Source: Cellulomonas sp. Root930
GTDB lineage: Bacteria > Actinomycetota > Actinomycetes > Actinomycetales > Cellulomonadaceae
Length of the DNA stretch: 64,000 bases
Assembly (NCBI GenBank): GCA_001429255.1
Contig: LMJI01000001.1
Location: forward strand, 2,574,650 to 2,638,649
Direction of reading: 5' to 3'
Below, piece by piece: positions 39,201 through 46,372 of the stretch (positions within the stretch are counted from its first letter, which is position 1; each line of letters begins with the position of its first letter). Position numbers and translations under genes: made by a program. The notes under the pieces were generated by a model. It was not told where the DNA came from. It did not search any database and saw only the letters and a list, made by a program, of their open reading frames with translations.

Positions 39201-39334
39201 CGTACGAGGAGCGCCTCGACCGCGTCGGCCCGACGACGACGGGCGACGTGGTGACCGTCGTCGTCACCGCGACCAACTTCCGCGGCACCGGGCCCGAGGC
39301 CTCGGCCTCGTTCACTGTCGGCGCCACCCCATGA
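33245..39334 (+). CDS. Giant surface Ig-like / fibronectin III protein
   Basis: 2029 residues, anchored by one N-terminal membrane helix (about residues 11-33) and otherwise extracytoplasmic. Residues about 35-350 look like a beta-propeller (repeating DVLLVEPGSLAVVD and VVVARSGAVLAV units). An acidic linker follows, then about ten Ig/cadherin-like modules to about 1450, recognised by repeats of the DxDGD type (TDPDGDDL, SDPDGDRL, IDPDGDGV) that suggest calcium binding. Six fibronectin III-like modules (about 1460-2029) close the protein. There is no LPXTG or second membrane anchor. It is probably an adhesin or wall sensor. GTG start overlaps the kinase stop. Confidence 0.88.
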   Translation: MRWASMRGRATTAAAVVTVPVLVLVLALLDQGFPLARLELNDGGVWLTATSKLQLGRYNAQVEELNGGLAASGSTFDVLQDAGDVLLVEPGSLAVVDPASVTLTTQVAVPGADVSMAAGVVAVVDGDGNAFVRSIAGLESLRIATDTPDVELGEGGAVVVARSGAVLAVAPENGAVSRIDLVDGAPRVSALGEVGAGPVDAFTAVGDEPVVLSGSTVRTLEGTTELDGDDLTLQLAGPQSSRALVASRTALLEVPLGGGDAVAHETDGSGLPAAPVQVGRCAHGAWASPVGSYVQLCEGGEAEVSNLEGMSSADVLAFRVNRQVVVLNDTLRGRLWMPLQDTDLRVPDWTQVEPEEQPDEAQEETETSDTTQDLVTECSTEPTPPTAADDEFGVRAGRTTILPVIDNDSSADCGILVVSEFDPLPAEFGRIEAIHGGRALQVAVAAGATGSAQLTYTITDGQGTTAPSTATVLLTVHDAATDSAPVQLRTGALQVEQGGQADHQALADFTDPDGDDLLLVGATSDPTSGSVRFRQDGSVTFKADGTQLGRTTVTLLVSDGTTTTEGTLDVDVRPAGSLPPQIDPVHAVTYVDQPVTLHPLDAVRSSSAEPARLAGVDDVVGATITSDLQGGTFTFSSARPASYYVQFLVSAPPQQATGLARIDVRAWPETPEPPVAVRDKAFLPAGGEVTIDPLENDSDPAGKVLVLQSVEVPDGSGLSVAVLEHHLVQIRSDRTLDGPVALRYLISNGQGTATGEIVVHPIPPSTVSQPPVVPNVEVSVRTGGVVTIPVLEKASDPDGDRLTLLTELAEPLGEGEGLLFVSGDVLRYQAPATALTAHATFAVQDATGNVTAATVTVRVHESDASTKAPPRPLDLVARVFQGDTVRIPVPLVGIDPDGDGVTLLGAAMAPVRGSITAVGPDWLEYTALSDELGTDEFTYAVEDWVGQRAVATVRVGISPRPTGAAPVVARDDAVTVRPGQRVEVRVLANDVDSSGGELSLERDLEPADTGAEVQGRRIVVQAPDAPSVLQIAYTATNERGGRDTAVLTVTVADDAPVLPPIARDVVVPALDTLGRTEVSVDVLAVAQNPSGPLSDLRVSVPGSQADVARVTERGNVVVTLVDHAQTIPYLLTNTTAPAGTASSYAFITVPALGFFPPTPRPKAPELRVASGETLTIPLGEQVQVAPGREATIADPLGVTAVRSDQSDPVVDLKTLRFTSAAGYAGPASITVPVTDSSGPGDTSARTSVITLQITVYAVDDHPPTFAPSVIDVAPGEAAVAVDLRAFTTGPEGASPTDGRYSYTLTSAVPVGFTGGITNGILSIAADETTQKGTTEQLPVRIGYGRTGSFDATIDVRVIASTRPTVRLLTHTIEDGVEGRQTTVDVLAGAFNPFPDSPMTVVGASVETPGAGTAGSSSSTVSVRPAEGFIGQMVTRFRVRDVTGDPDREVEGRIVVIVRGKPATPTAPRVGEVRDRTVVLSWDAPDNRGAVITGYRVVASPGNIVRQCASTTCTIDNLTNDVEYTFTVAAQNAVDWSEPSPPSATARPDAVPDAPAAPTLEFGDGSVRATWTAPPSAGSPVSSYTLEISPAPPAGPASVSSATTSYTFSGLRNGTAYSVRVRAHNRAPEPSAWSASSQPMVPARAPDAPEVTATPTDSTLGRVIAITWTAPADNGDAVAQYEVVVDGPNGGTFPQAAGTQQMTFEQAQTKYPYRVSVRARNKVGWGEAGTTTASTFGLPTAPTSVTATPVVGAGRIDLRWSGADDNGTPIQAYVIRLPDGGELDVGNRTSYTFENLTGGATYTYQVRSVNGAGSSGWSAAASARATTAPGRPDVSVAVTDNATGGRPTEITITRSDVSDGGGGAVTYTWVLTSDRGDRVAGSFSGRTQPVDVSGWNLPFRGTRVTATVRASTGIGWTEGVGSADVAWGQAPGAVTGLTMTPDDPVAPTRAVVAWGAPTDGGIGIDSYRLCFSINGGPQRCETTTGSPYEERLDRVGPTTTGDVVTVVVTATNFRGTGPEASASFTVGATP

Positions 39335-39386
39335 CACACCTGTTCCCGCCGGGCCCCGAGCCCCGACACCTGAGGAGTACCACCCG

Positions 39387-40343
39387 ATGACCCCCGAGCA
39401 GAGCATCTGGTTCGCCGAGACGTTCGACGCGCTGGTCGCCAACGTCGGTCTCGCGCTGCTCGGCAAGGAGCACACGGTCCGCCTGGCGCTCACCGCCATG
39501 GTCGCGGAGGGCCACCTGCTGCTCGAGGACGCGCCGGGCACCGGAAAGACGTCACTCGCCAAGGCGCTCGCCGCGACCGTGCAGGGCAGCCACCACCGCA
39601 TCCAGTTCACGCCGGACCTGCTGCCGTCGGACGTCACTGGCGTGACCATCTACGACCAGAGCACGCACCGGTTCGAGTTCCACCCGGGACCGATCTTCGC
39701 GTCGGTGGTGCTGGCGGACGAGATCAACCGCGCCTCGCCCAAGACGCAGGCAGCACTCCTCGAGGTGATGGAGGAGGGGCACATCACCGTCGACGGCGTG
39801 ACGCACCCGGTGGGCCGGCCGTTCATGGTGATCGCGACGCAGAACCCGATCGAACAGGCCGGCACCTACCGCCTGCCGGAGGCGCAGCTGGACCGGTTCC
39901 TCATCAAGACCTCGCTGGGGTACCCGGACCGCGCGTCCACGATCGAGATCCTCGCCGGCGCCAAGGACCGCACCACCAACCTCACCCCGCGGATCACCAC
40001 GCAGGCCGTCGGCACCATGGCGGACCTCGCGCAGACCGTGCACATCGACGACGTGGTGCTCGACTACGTCGCCCGCCTGACGGAGGCCACCCGCGACGAC
40101 TCGCAGACGGCGATCGGCGCCAGCGTGCGCGGCGGCCTCGCGCTCGTGCGCACCGCCAAGGTGTGGGCGGCGGCAGCGGGCCGTGAGTACGTGATCCCCG
40201 ACGACGTGAAGGACCTCGCGCAGCCCGTGCTGGCGCACCGCCTGCTGCTCGACACCGAGGCGGAGTTCGCGGGCGTCACGGCCATCGAGATCCTCGCCCG
40301 GATCCTCGAGACGACGGCACCGCCGGCGCTGCGGGCGGTCTGA
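39387..40343 (+). CDS. MoxR-family AAA ATPase
   Basis: 318-residue chaperone-like ATPase. Walker A is APGTGKTSLA at about residue 49, Walker B VVLADEINRASPKTQ at about 107, and sensor 1 IATQNPIEQAGTY. MoxR proteins work with DUF58 and transglutaminase partners to mature or assemble extracytoplasmic complexes, and here those partners follow directly. It starts 52 bases after the giant protein gene, with TGAGGAG before the ATG. Confidence 0.95.
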   Translation: MTPEQSIWFAETFDALVANVGLALLGKEHTVRLALTAMVAEGHLLLEDAPGTGKTSLAKALAATVQGSHHRIQFTPDLLPSDVTGVTIYDQSTHRFEFHPGPIFASVVLADEINRASPKTQAALLEVMEEGHITVDGVTHPVGRPFMVIATQNPIEQAGTYRLPEAQLDRFLIKTSLGYPDRASTIEILAGAKDRTTNLTPRITTQAVGTMADLAQTVHIDDVVLDYVARLTEATRDDSQTAIGASVRGGLALVRTAKVWAAAAGREYVIPDDVKDLAQPVLAHRLLLDTEAEFAGVTAIEILARILETTAPPALRAV

Positions 40344-40345
40344 TC

Positions 40346-41494
40346 GTGGGTCTGCGGGTCTCGCCGGTGGGGTGGGGGGTGGCGGTCGTCGCCGTCCTCG
40401 GCCTCGTGCTGGGCAGGTGGTTCGGGTGGCTGGAGCTCGCGACGGTCGGCGCCGCGCTGACCGCCGTGCTCGTCGTGTCCCTGCTCATGACCGCCGGGCG
40501 GGCCCGCTACGCCGTCACGCTCGACATGGCCGACCGCCGCGTGAAGGTGGGGGAGCGGGCCCTCGGGCGGGTCGAGGTGCGCAACATCGCCCGTCGTCCG
40601 TCCCTCCCGTCCCGCGTCGAGCTCCCCGTGGGCTCCGCGGTCGCCGAGTTCGCCGTGCCCGCGCTGGGCCCGGACCACGCCCACGACGACCTGTTCGCGA
40701 TCCCGACGGCCCGGCGCGCGGTCATCGTCGTCGGACCGGTCCGCTCCGTTCGCGGCGACCCGTTCGGGCTGGTCCGCCGCAGCGTGCGCTGGACGCGGCC
40801 GGTGGAGCTGTTCGTCCACCCGCTGCTCGTGTCGCTGGCGGGGGCCAGCTCCGGGCTGCTGCGCGACCTCGAGGGCCAGTCGACGCGGGACCTGTCCGAC
40901 TCGGACCTGTCCTTCCACGCCCTGCGCGACTACGTGGCGGGCGACGACCGGCGGTACATCCACTGGCGGACGACGGCGCGCCGTGGCAGCCTCATGGTCA
41001 AGCAGTTCGAGGACACCCGTCGGACGACGACCGCGCTCGCCCTGGCCACGGACCCGCGCGACTACGCGGACGACGACGAGCTCGAGCTGGCGGTCTCCGT
41101 CCTGGCGTCGGTGGGCGTGCAGACGATCCGGGAGGAGCGCGACCTGGTCGTGCTCGCCGGACCGGGCAGGCTCCGGGTGGAGGCGCCGCCGCTGCTGCTC
41201 GACGACTGCTCGGGGATTGTGCTGGCGAGCGGTGGCGCGGGCGTGACGCTCCTGGGACGCCGCGTCGTCCGGGAGGCGCCGGAGGCCTCCGTCGCGATGC
41301 TCGTGACCGGCTCGGTGCCCGGCGACGCCGACCTGCGGCTCGGCGCCCGGCACGTTCCCACCGGTACGCGGACCGTGGTCGTGCGCTGCGAGCGGGGTGC
41401 CGAGGTGTCGGTGCGCACGCAGGGCTCGCTCAGCCTCGCGACGATCGGTCGGCTCGACGACCTGCCGCGCCTGCTCCGGCGGGTGACCGCGTGA
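40346..41494 (+). CDS. DUF58 protein
   Basis: 382 residues: two N-terminal membrane helices (about 4-24 and 28-48), a beta-rich region, and the DUF58 core (GDDRRYIHWRTTARRG near residue 200, KQFEDT). The core is related to von Willebrand A domains but lacks an obvious complete MIDAS. It is the standard partner of MoxR. GTG start 2 bases after the ATPase gene. Confidence 0.92.
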   Translation: MGLRVSPVGWGVAVVAVLGLVLGRWFGWLELATVGAALTAVLVVSLLMTAGRARYAVTLDMADRRVKVGERALGRVEVRNIARRPSLPSRVELPVGSAVAEFAVPALGPDHAHDDLFAIPTARRAVIVVGPVRSVRGDPFGLVRRSVRWTRPVELFVHPLLVSLAGASSGLLRDLEGQSTRDLSDSDLSFHALRDYVAGDDRRYIHWRTTARRGSLMVKQFEDTRRTTTALALATDPRDYADDDELELAVSVLASVGVQTIREERDLVVLAGPGRLRVEAPPLLLDDCSGIVLASGGAGVTLLGRRVVREAPEASVAMLVTGSVPGDADLRLGARHVPTGTRTVVVRCERGAEVSVRTQGSLSLATIGRLDDLPRLLRRVTA

Positions 41495-43755
41495 CCCCTC
41501 GCCCTGTCGGCCGCGCGGTCGTCGACGTCCTGTGCCTCGTCGGCACCCTGGCTCTCGCCCTGGTGCCCCTGCTCGAGGTGTACGGCGGCCTCACCGCACT
41601 GCCCGCGCTCGTCGGCGGCCTCCTGCTGGGCACGGCTGTCGCGGCGCTGGGGGCGGTCCGCGGGTGGTCCGCGATCACCGTCGTCGCCGTGCTCCTCGTC
41701 GTGTACGTGCTGGCCGGTGGCGCGCTCGCCGCTCCCGGCACGACGGTCGCCGGGGTGGTGCCGACCCCGCAGACGGCGCTCGACCTGACGCGCGCCGCCG
41801 CATCGACGTGGAAGCAGGTCCTGACGCTCCAGCCGCCGATCGGGACCGACGGCACGCTCCTGGTCGCGATGTACGTCCTGGCGCTCGTGGGGTCGGCGAT
41901 CGCCGTGTCCGTCGCGCTGCGGGCCCGCACGGGTGCCGCGGCGGCCTCGGCGGCCGTCGTGCCGGTCGTGGTGACGATCGCCGTGATCGTCCTGGGCACG
42001 CGCCGCCCCACGGTCGCCCCGCTGGTCACGGGCCTGGTCCTCGTGCTCGTGCTGCTGCCGTGGGCCTCGTGGCGGGCGGGGCTCCTGCGTGCGCGGCGCA
42101 TCGTGGCGACCGGCGTGCTGACGGCGGTCGCCGTGGGGGCGGGCGTGCTCGGCGCACCGCTGGTGGCCGGGGGGACCGAGCGGCTCGTGGTGCGCGACGA
42201 GCTGGTGCCGCCGTTCGACCCGCGGGACTACCCGAGCCCGCTGTCGGCCTTCCGTGAGTTCGTCAAGGAGGACGCCGACGCGGTCCTGTTCACGGTCACC
42301 GGCCTGCCGGAGAGCGCCCGCGTCCGGCTGGCCACGATGGACCGCTACGACGGCGTGGTGTGGAACGTCGCGGGCGACGGGTCCGCGCAGGCGTCGGGCG
42401 AGTTCCGTCGGGTCGGCGCCGAGATCGAGACGAACGTGCGCGGCGAGCGGGCGCACGTCGACATCGCGATCGGCTCGCTCGGAGGCGTCTGGCTCCCGAC
42501 CGTCGGCCAGGCCACCTCGATCGAGCTCGCCGACCCCGACGACGCGGGCGCGCTGCGGTACAACGACGCGACGGGTGCCGCGGTGCTCACCGGCGGGCTC
42601 CGCGAGGGGCTCGAGTACGGCGTCGACGTGGTGGTGCCGCGCGAGCCCGACGACACCGAGGTCGGCAGCTCGCCCGAGTCCGACGTCGCGCAGCCGCCGC
42701 TCGCCGGCGTGCCCGACATCGTCGCCGCGACCGCGGCGGACGTGGCGCGCGACGCCGGCAACCCGGTGCAGATCAGCTCGGCGCTCGCCACGTGGCTCTC
42801 CGAGCAGGGGTTCTTCAGTCACGGGGTCGACGTGTCGGGCACGGAGTCGCTGTCCGGCCACGGAGCCGACCGGATCACCACGCTGCTCGGCGGCGACCTC
42901 ATGGTGGGCGACGGTGAGCAGTACGCCGCCGCGATGGCGCTGATGGCGCGGGAGATGGGCCTGCCGGCACGGGTCGTCCTGGGGTTCATCCCCGAGGACG
43001 GGGCGTCCGAGGGGCCCGTCGAGATCACCGGCAACGACGTCCAGGCCTGGGTCGAGGTCGCGTTCCAGGGGTACGGCTGGGTGCCGTTCGACCCGACGCC
43101 GCCCCCGGAGCAGACGCCCCAGGAAGAGGACCAGGAGAAGCCGTCGGAGCCCAACCCGCAGGTGGTGCAGCCGCCGCCGCCCCCGCCGGCCGCGGTGACC
43201 CCGCCCGACGAGGACACCGAGCAGCCGCAGACGGACGACCCCGACGCCGAGGACGACGGCAACGCGCTCCTGTGGCGGATCGCGCGCGTCGCGGGCATCG
43301 TCGCGGTCCCGCTGCTGGTCCTGGCCGCGCCGCTGCTGGTCATCGTCGCGCTCAAGGCCCGCCGACGACGGCGGCGGCGCCGCAGCCCGGACCCGGTGGT
43401 CCGCGTGGCCGGCGGCTGGGACGAGGTGCTGGACACGGCCCGCGACCTGCGCCGGCCCGCCGGCTCCCTGGCCACGCGCAACGAGTCGGCGCGCACCCTC
43501 GCGGCGTCCTTCGCGGACGCGCCCGGCGGTGCGCTCGTCGCGGCGCGCGTGGGCGCGCTTGCACGGACGGCCGATCACGCGGTGTTCAGCGACGGCGAGC
43601 CGAGCGGTGCGCACGCGACCGCCTACTGGACCGACGTCCACGAGACCGTCGAGGCGATGACGCACAGCGTGGGATGGCGCCGGCGCATGCGGGCGCGCGT
43701 GTCCACCGCCTCCCTGAGAGACCGCCGGAGCCGACGCCCGAAGGGCACGTCATGA
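41491..43755 (+). CDS. TgpA-like transglutaminase-fold protein, catalytic residues lost
   Basis: 754 residues: about six N-terminal membrane helices (1-220), an extracytoplasmic transglutaminase-like domain (about 430-545), a Pro-rich linker, a last membrane helix (about 590-615) and a cytoplasmic DUF4129-like tail. The transglutaminase fold is clear (EQYAAAMALMAREMGLPARV), but the catalytic Cys position holds G475 (GDGEQYA, where active relatives have GxCEQFA) and the His position holds Q518 (NDVQAWVEV). Only D534 (FDPTP) remains. So it is probably a non-catalytic binding domain. Overlaps both neighbours by 4 bases. Confidence 0.87.
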   Translation: MTPRPVGRAVVDVLCLVGTLALALVPLLEVYGGLTALPALVGGLLLGTAVAALGAVRGWSAITVVAVLLVVYVLAGGALAAPGTTVAGVVPTPQTALDLTRAAASTWKQVLTLQPPIGTDGTLLVAMYVLALVGSAIAVSVALRARTGAAAASAAVVPVVVTIAVIVLGTRRPTVAPLVTGLVLVLVLLPWASWRAGLLRARRIVATGVLTAVAVGAGVLGAPLVAGGTERLVVRDELVPPFDPRDYPSPLSAFREFVKEDADAVLFTVTGLPESARVRLATMDRYDGVVWNVAGDGSAQASGEFRRVGAEIETNVRGERAHVDIAIGSLGGVWLPTVGQATSIELADPDDAGALRYNDATGAAVLTGGLREGLEYGVDVVVPREPDDTEVGSSPESDVAQPPLAGVPDIVAATAADVARDAGNPVQISSALATWLSEQGFFSHGVDVSGTESLSGHGADRITTLLGGDLMVGDGEQYAAAMALMAREMGLPARVVLGFIPEDGASEGPVEITGNDVQAWVEVAFQGYGWVPFDPTPPPEQTPQEEDQEKPSEPNPQVVQPPPPPPAAVTPPDEDTEQPQTDDPDAEDDGNALLWRIARVAGIVAVPLLVLAAPLLVIVALKARRRRRRRRSPDPVVRVAGGWDEVLDTARDLRRPAGSLATRNESARTLAASFADAPGGALVAARVGALARTADHAVFSDGEPSGAHATAYWTDVHETVEAMTHSVGWRRRMRARVSTASLRDRRSRRPKGTS

Positions 43756-44909
43756 GAGAGCAGGGTTCCCTGATGCACGCCCCGTACCGGGCGGTCGACG
43801 AGCTGTCGCCCGCCACCCTGGCCCGCCGCCTGTCCGCGGGCGCGCTCGACGCGGGCCTGCTGCTCGTGCTGGGCGGCTGGCTGATCCCCGCCGCGCGCAT
43901 CCGGGACACCGCGTGGCTCGCGCTGCTCGGCGCGTCGCTCGTCCTGGTCGTCGTGGTGGTCCAGTGGGTGCTGCACGGTCGCACCGGCGCGACCGTCGGA
44001 CGGTTCGCGACGGGGATCCGGACGCTCGACGTCGAGTCGCGCCGCCCGATCGGCATGCTCCGCGTGCTGCTGCGCGGGGCGGTGGTGGCCGCCGGGCTGC
44101 TCGCGTTCGTGGTGGGTGCGCTCGTCGTCCTCGCGTCGCCGTCGTTCGACCGGACCGGCCGCCGCCGCGGCTGGCACGATCTGGCCGCGCGGGACGAGGT
44201 GCTCGACGTCCGGTCGCGCGCGCTGGTGCAGGCCCCGCCGAGCCCGGTGCGACTCCCGGAGCCGGTGCCGGTGCGACAGGAGCGCCGCCCGGTGAGCGTG
44301 CCGGGCTGGGCCGTCGCGGAGCCGTCGGCGGCGAACCGCGGGACCGATCTCCTGGACGTCCTGCTCGACGAGGGCCGCCCTGCCGCGCTGGTCCTCGCGC
44401 CGATCTCCCCGCAGCGCAGCGGGCCGGACCTGGACACGCGCGCCACCCCCGTCGTCCGTCAGGTCGCGCTCAGCTACGGCCTCGCCCCCGAGCTCGAGAT
44501 GACCCGTCCTGCGGGACCGCGGGACGACCTCGTCGCCCAGCCGGCGGACTCGGTGGCCGTCGACCGGACCGTCGCCGAGGTCGAGCTCGCCGACGGTCGC
44601 CGCGTCCTGATCGCGCGCACGGCGCTGGTCGGTCGCAACCCCGCGTCCGACGCCGACGTCCAGCTGGTGCGCGTCGTGGACCCGGCGCGCTCGGTCTCCA
44701 AGACCCACCTCCAGATCGGTGTCGAACCCGGTGGCGTCTGGGTGGCGGACCGCGGATCGACCAACGGCACGGTCGTGACCTTGCCGGACGGCGCGCAGGT
44801 GGTGTGCCGCGTGGACCAGCAGGTCCGTCTGCGGGTGGGGTCGACGGTCTCGTTCGGCGACTGCTCCCTGCGGCTGGTACGCGCACCAGGATCGGACCCC
44901 GTGTCCTAG
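43752..44909 (+). CDS. RDD-FHA fusion membrane protein
   Basis: 385 residues: an RDD-type membrane domain (about 18-155, helices near LLLVLGGWLIPA, LALLGASLVLVVVVV and VVVAAGLLAFVVGALVV, with GRFATGIRTLD and GWHDLAARDEV as family markers), a linker, and a C-terminal FHA domain (about 275-380; LVGRNP, SVSKTHLQI, RGSTNGT). It brings a second phosphothreonine-binding domain to the membrane beside the kinase. ATG overlaps the previous stop. Confidence 0.9.
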   Translation: MREQGSLMHAPYRAVDELSPATLARRLSAGALDAGLLLVLGGWLIPAARIRDTAWLALLGASLVLVVVVVQWVLHGRTGATVGRFATGIRTLDVESRRPIGMLRVLLRGAVVAAGLLAFVVGALVVLASPSFDRTGRRRGWHDLAARDEVLDVRSRALVQAPPSPVRLPEPVPVRQERRPVSVPGWAVAEPSAANRGTDLLDVLLDEGRPAALVLAPISPQRSGPDLDTRATPVVRQVALSYGLAPELEMTRPAGPRDDLVAQPADSVAVDRTVAEVELADGRRVLIARTALVGRNPASDADVQLVRVVDPARSVSKTHLQIGVEPGGVWVADRGSTNGTVVTLPDGAQVVCRVDQQVRLRVGSTVSFGDCSLRLVRAPGSDPVS

Positions 44910-44918
44910 AGTCGGGAC

Positions 44919-46367
44919 ATGGCGGACCGGCGCCTTGCTGCACGGATGCAGCTCGTCGAGGTCGAGGACGCCCCGACCGCGACGAGTGTGTCGAGCGCGC
45001 CGGACAACCACGTGCCGGCTGTGCCGGAGCCGGAGAGCCGCGGCACGACCGCCCGGATGCTGCGCCGCTGGTGGCCCGTCGCGGTGCTGGTCGTCGTCGG
45101 GCTCGTGGCGTCCGCGCTCGTGGCGTCCGCGAGGGACCGGGCGTTCGTCGCGCGGATCGCCGCGGTTCCCGGTCTCGTGCGCCCCCTCGACTCGGCACCG
45201 GTCCCGCTGTGGGAGACCGCCGGGTCGCCGCTGCCGGGCACCGTGCTCGCGGCCGACGGCGCCCTGGTGGTCCTCGCGGCAGGGACCGACGAGTGGACGG
45301 TCACGGCGCACGACCCGGCGTCGGGCGCCGAGCGCTGGACCACCGCGGTGGCGCCGGCGTCCCGCGCGGGCTTCGAGTCGTCGGCCGCGACGTGCCCGGC
45401 GCTGCGCGAGGACGCGGGGTCGCTGATCCTCTGTCTCGTCCTGCAGCCGCGCGTCCTGTACTCCGACGACGCCTCGATCCAGGAGCCGCCGCGCATCGCG
45501 GTCGTCCCGCTGTCCGCGCGGGACGGCGAGCGGGTCGGGGCGTGGGACCTGCGCGGCGCGATCGTGGGCATCGACCGGGTCGAGGACGACCTCGTGGTCG
45601 GCACGCTGGACGCGGACAGCCACCTGGTGGTGGAGCGGCGCGACGGCCGCACAGGCGACGTGGTGTGGTCGATGGTCACACCGGACGTCATGGAGCAGCA
45701 GGCCACCGTCATCGCGGCCTCGATGCGGGTGCTGCCGCCGGTCGTCGTGCTCGAGGGCGGGTCCACGATCGTCCTGGACGTCGACGACGGACGCACCATC
45801 CTGACCCGCGCGCGGTACAGCGGTCTCCAGGTCGCCGCGCTCGGTGAGCGGTTCGCCACGTGGGCGCCCGTGGGCGGGGGCCGGGTGCACGACGTCGACG
45901 GGTCGCCGCTGTACCCCCTCGAGGGTCTGCCCGCCTCGCTGTCGGCCGACGACGGCTCGCAGTCCGGGACGCTGCTCGTCGACGAGGGGCCGGAGGTGTC
46001 CGCACTCGACATCACCACGGGCGAGGAGCTGTGGCGGACCCGGTCCGTCCTGGACCCCCGGGTGCTCGTGTCGGACCGTCTCGTCGTGTCGGGCGCGAGC
46101 ACGTACGGCGTGCTCGACGTCCGCGACGGAGCCGTGCTGTGGGAGGTCGACACCGGGGCGCTGCTGCCGTGGAACCCGTTGTCGGACGGCACGCTGGTCA
46201 TCGGTCCGGGGGAGTCGCCGGACGGTGGGCAGGAGCTGTGGGGCCGGGGGCTCGACGACGGCGTCCGGTACTGGTCGGTCCCGCTGCCCCAGGACGTGCG
46301 GCGGGTCGACGCCGTGGGTGGTCACCTCGTCGTCCGCACCGAGAACACCCTCGTCGTCTACGGCTGA
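44919..46367 (+). CDS. PQQ-like beta-propeller membrane protein, copy 1
   Basis: 482 residues with a cytoplasmic N-terminus, one membrane helix (about 50-67) and an extracytoplasmic propeller of PQQ-like repeats (DPASGAERWTTAV, RTGDVVWSMV, ITTGEELWRT, RDGAVLWEVD). No PQQ-enzyme active site is visible, so it is probably a scaffold or sensor. It starts 9 bases after the RDD-FHA gene and is followed at 5 bases by a related gene. Confidence 0.85.
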   Translation: MADRRLAARMQLVEVEDAPTATSVSSAPDNHVPAVPEPESRGTTARMLRRWWPVAVLVVVGLVASALVASARDRAFVARIAAVPGLVRPLDSAPVPLWETAGSPLPGTVLAADGALVVLAAGTDEWTVTAHDPASGAERWTTAVAPASRAGFESSAATCPALREDAGSLILCLVLQPRVLYSDDASIQEPPRIAVVPLSARDGERVGAWDLRGAIVGIDRVEDDLVVGTLDADSHLVVERRDGRTGDVVWSMVTPDVMEQQATVIAASMRVLPPVVVLEGGSTIVLDVDDGRTILTRARYSGLQVAALGERFATWAPVGGGRVHDVDGSPLYPLEGLPASLSADDGSQSGTLLVDEGPEVSALDITTGEELWRTRSVLDPRVLVSDRLVVSGASTYGVLDVRDGAVLWEVDTGALLPWNPLSDGTLVIGPGESPDGGQELWGRGLDDGVRYWSVPLPQDVRRVDAVGGHLVVRTENTLVVYG

Positions 46368-46372
46368 CTGCC

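Noticed and set aside
34106..39649. An open frame of 1847 codons on the minus strand opposite the giant Ig/FN3 gene
   Set aside because: The frame is open because of the GC-rich third codon position of the plus-strand gene. Its translation is low-complexity Arg/Gly/Val/Asp with no domain, and the plus-strand reading has clear repeats and coupled start and stop codons.
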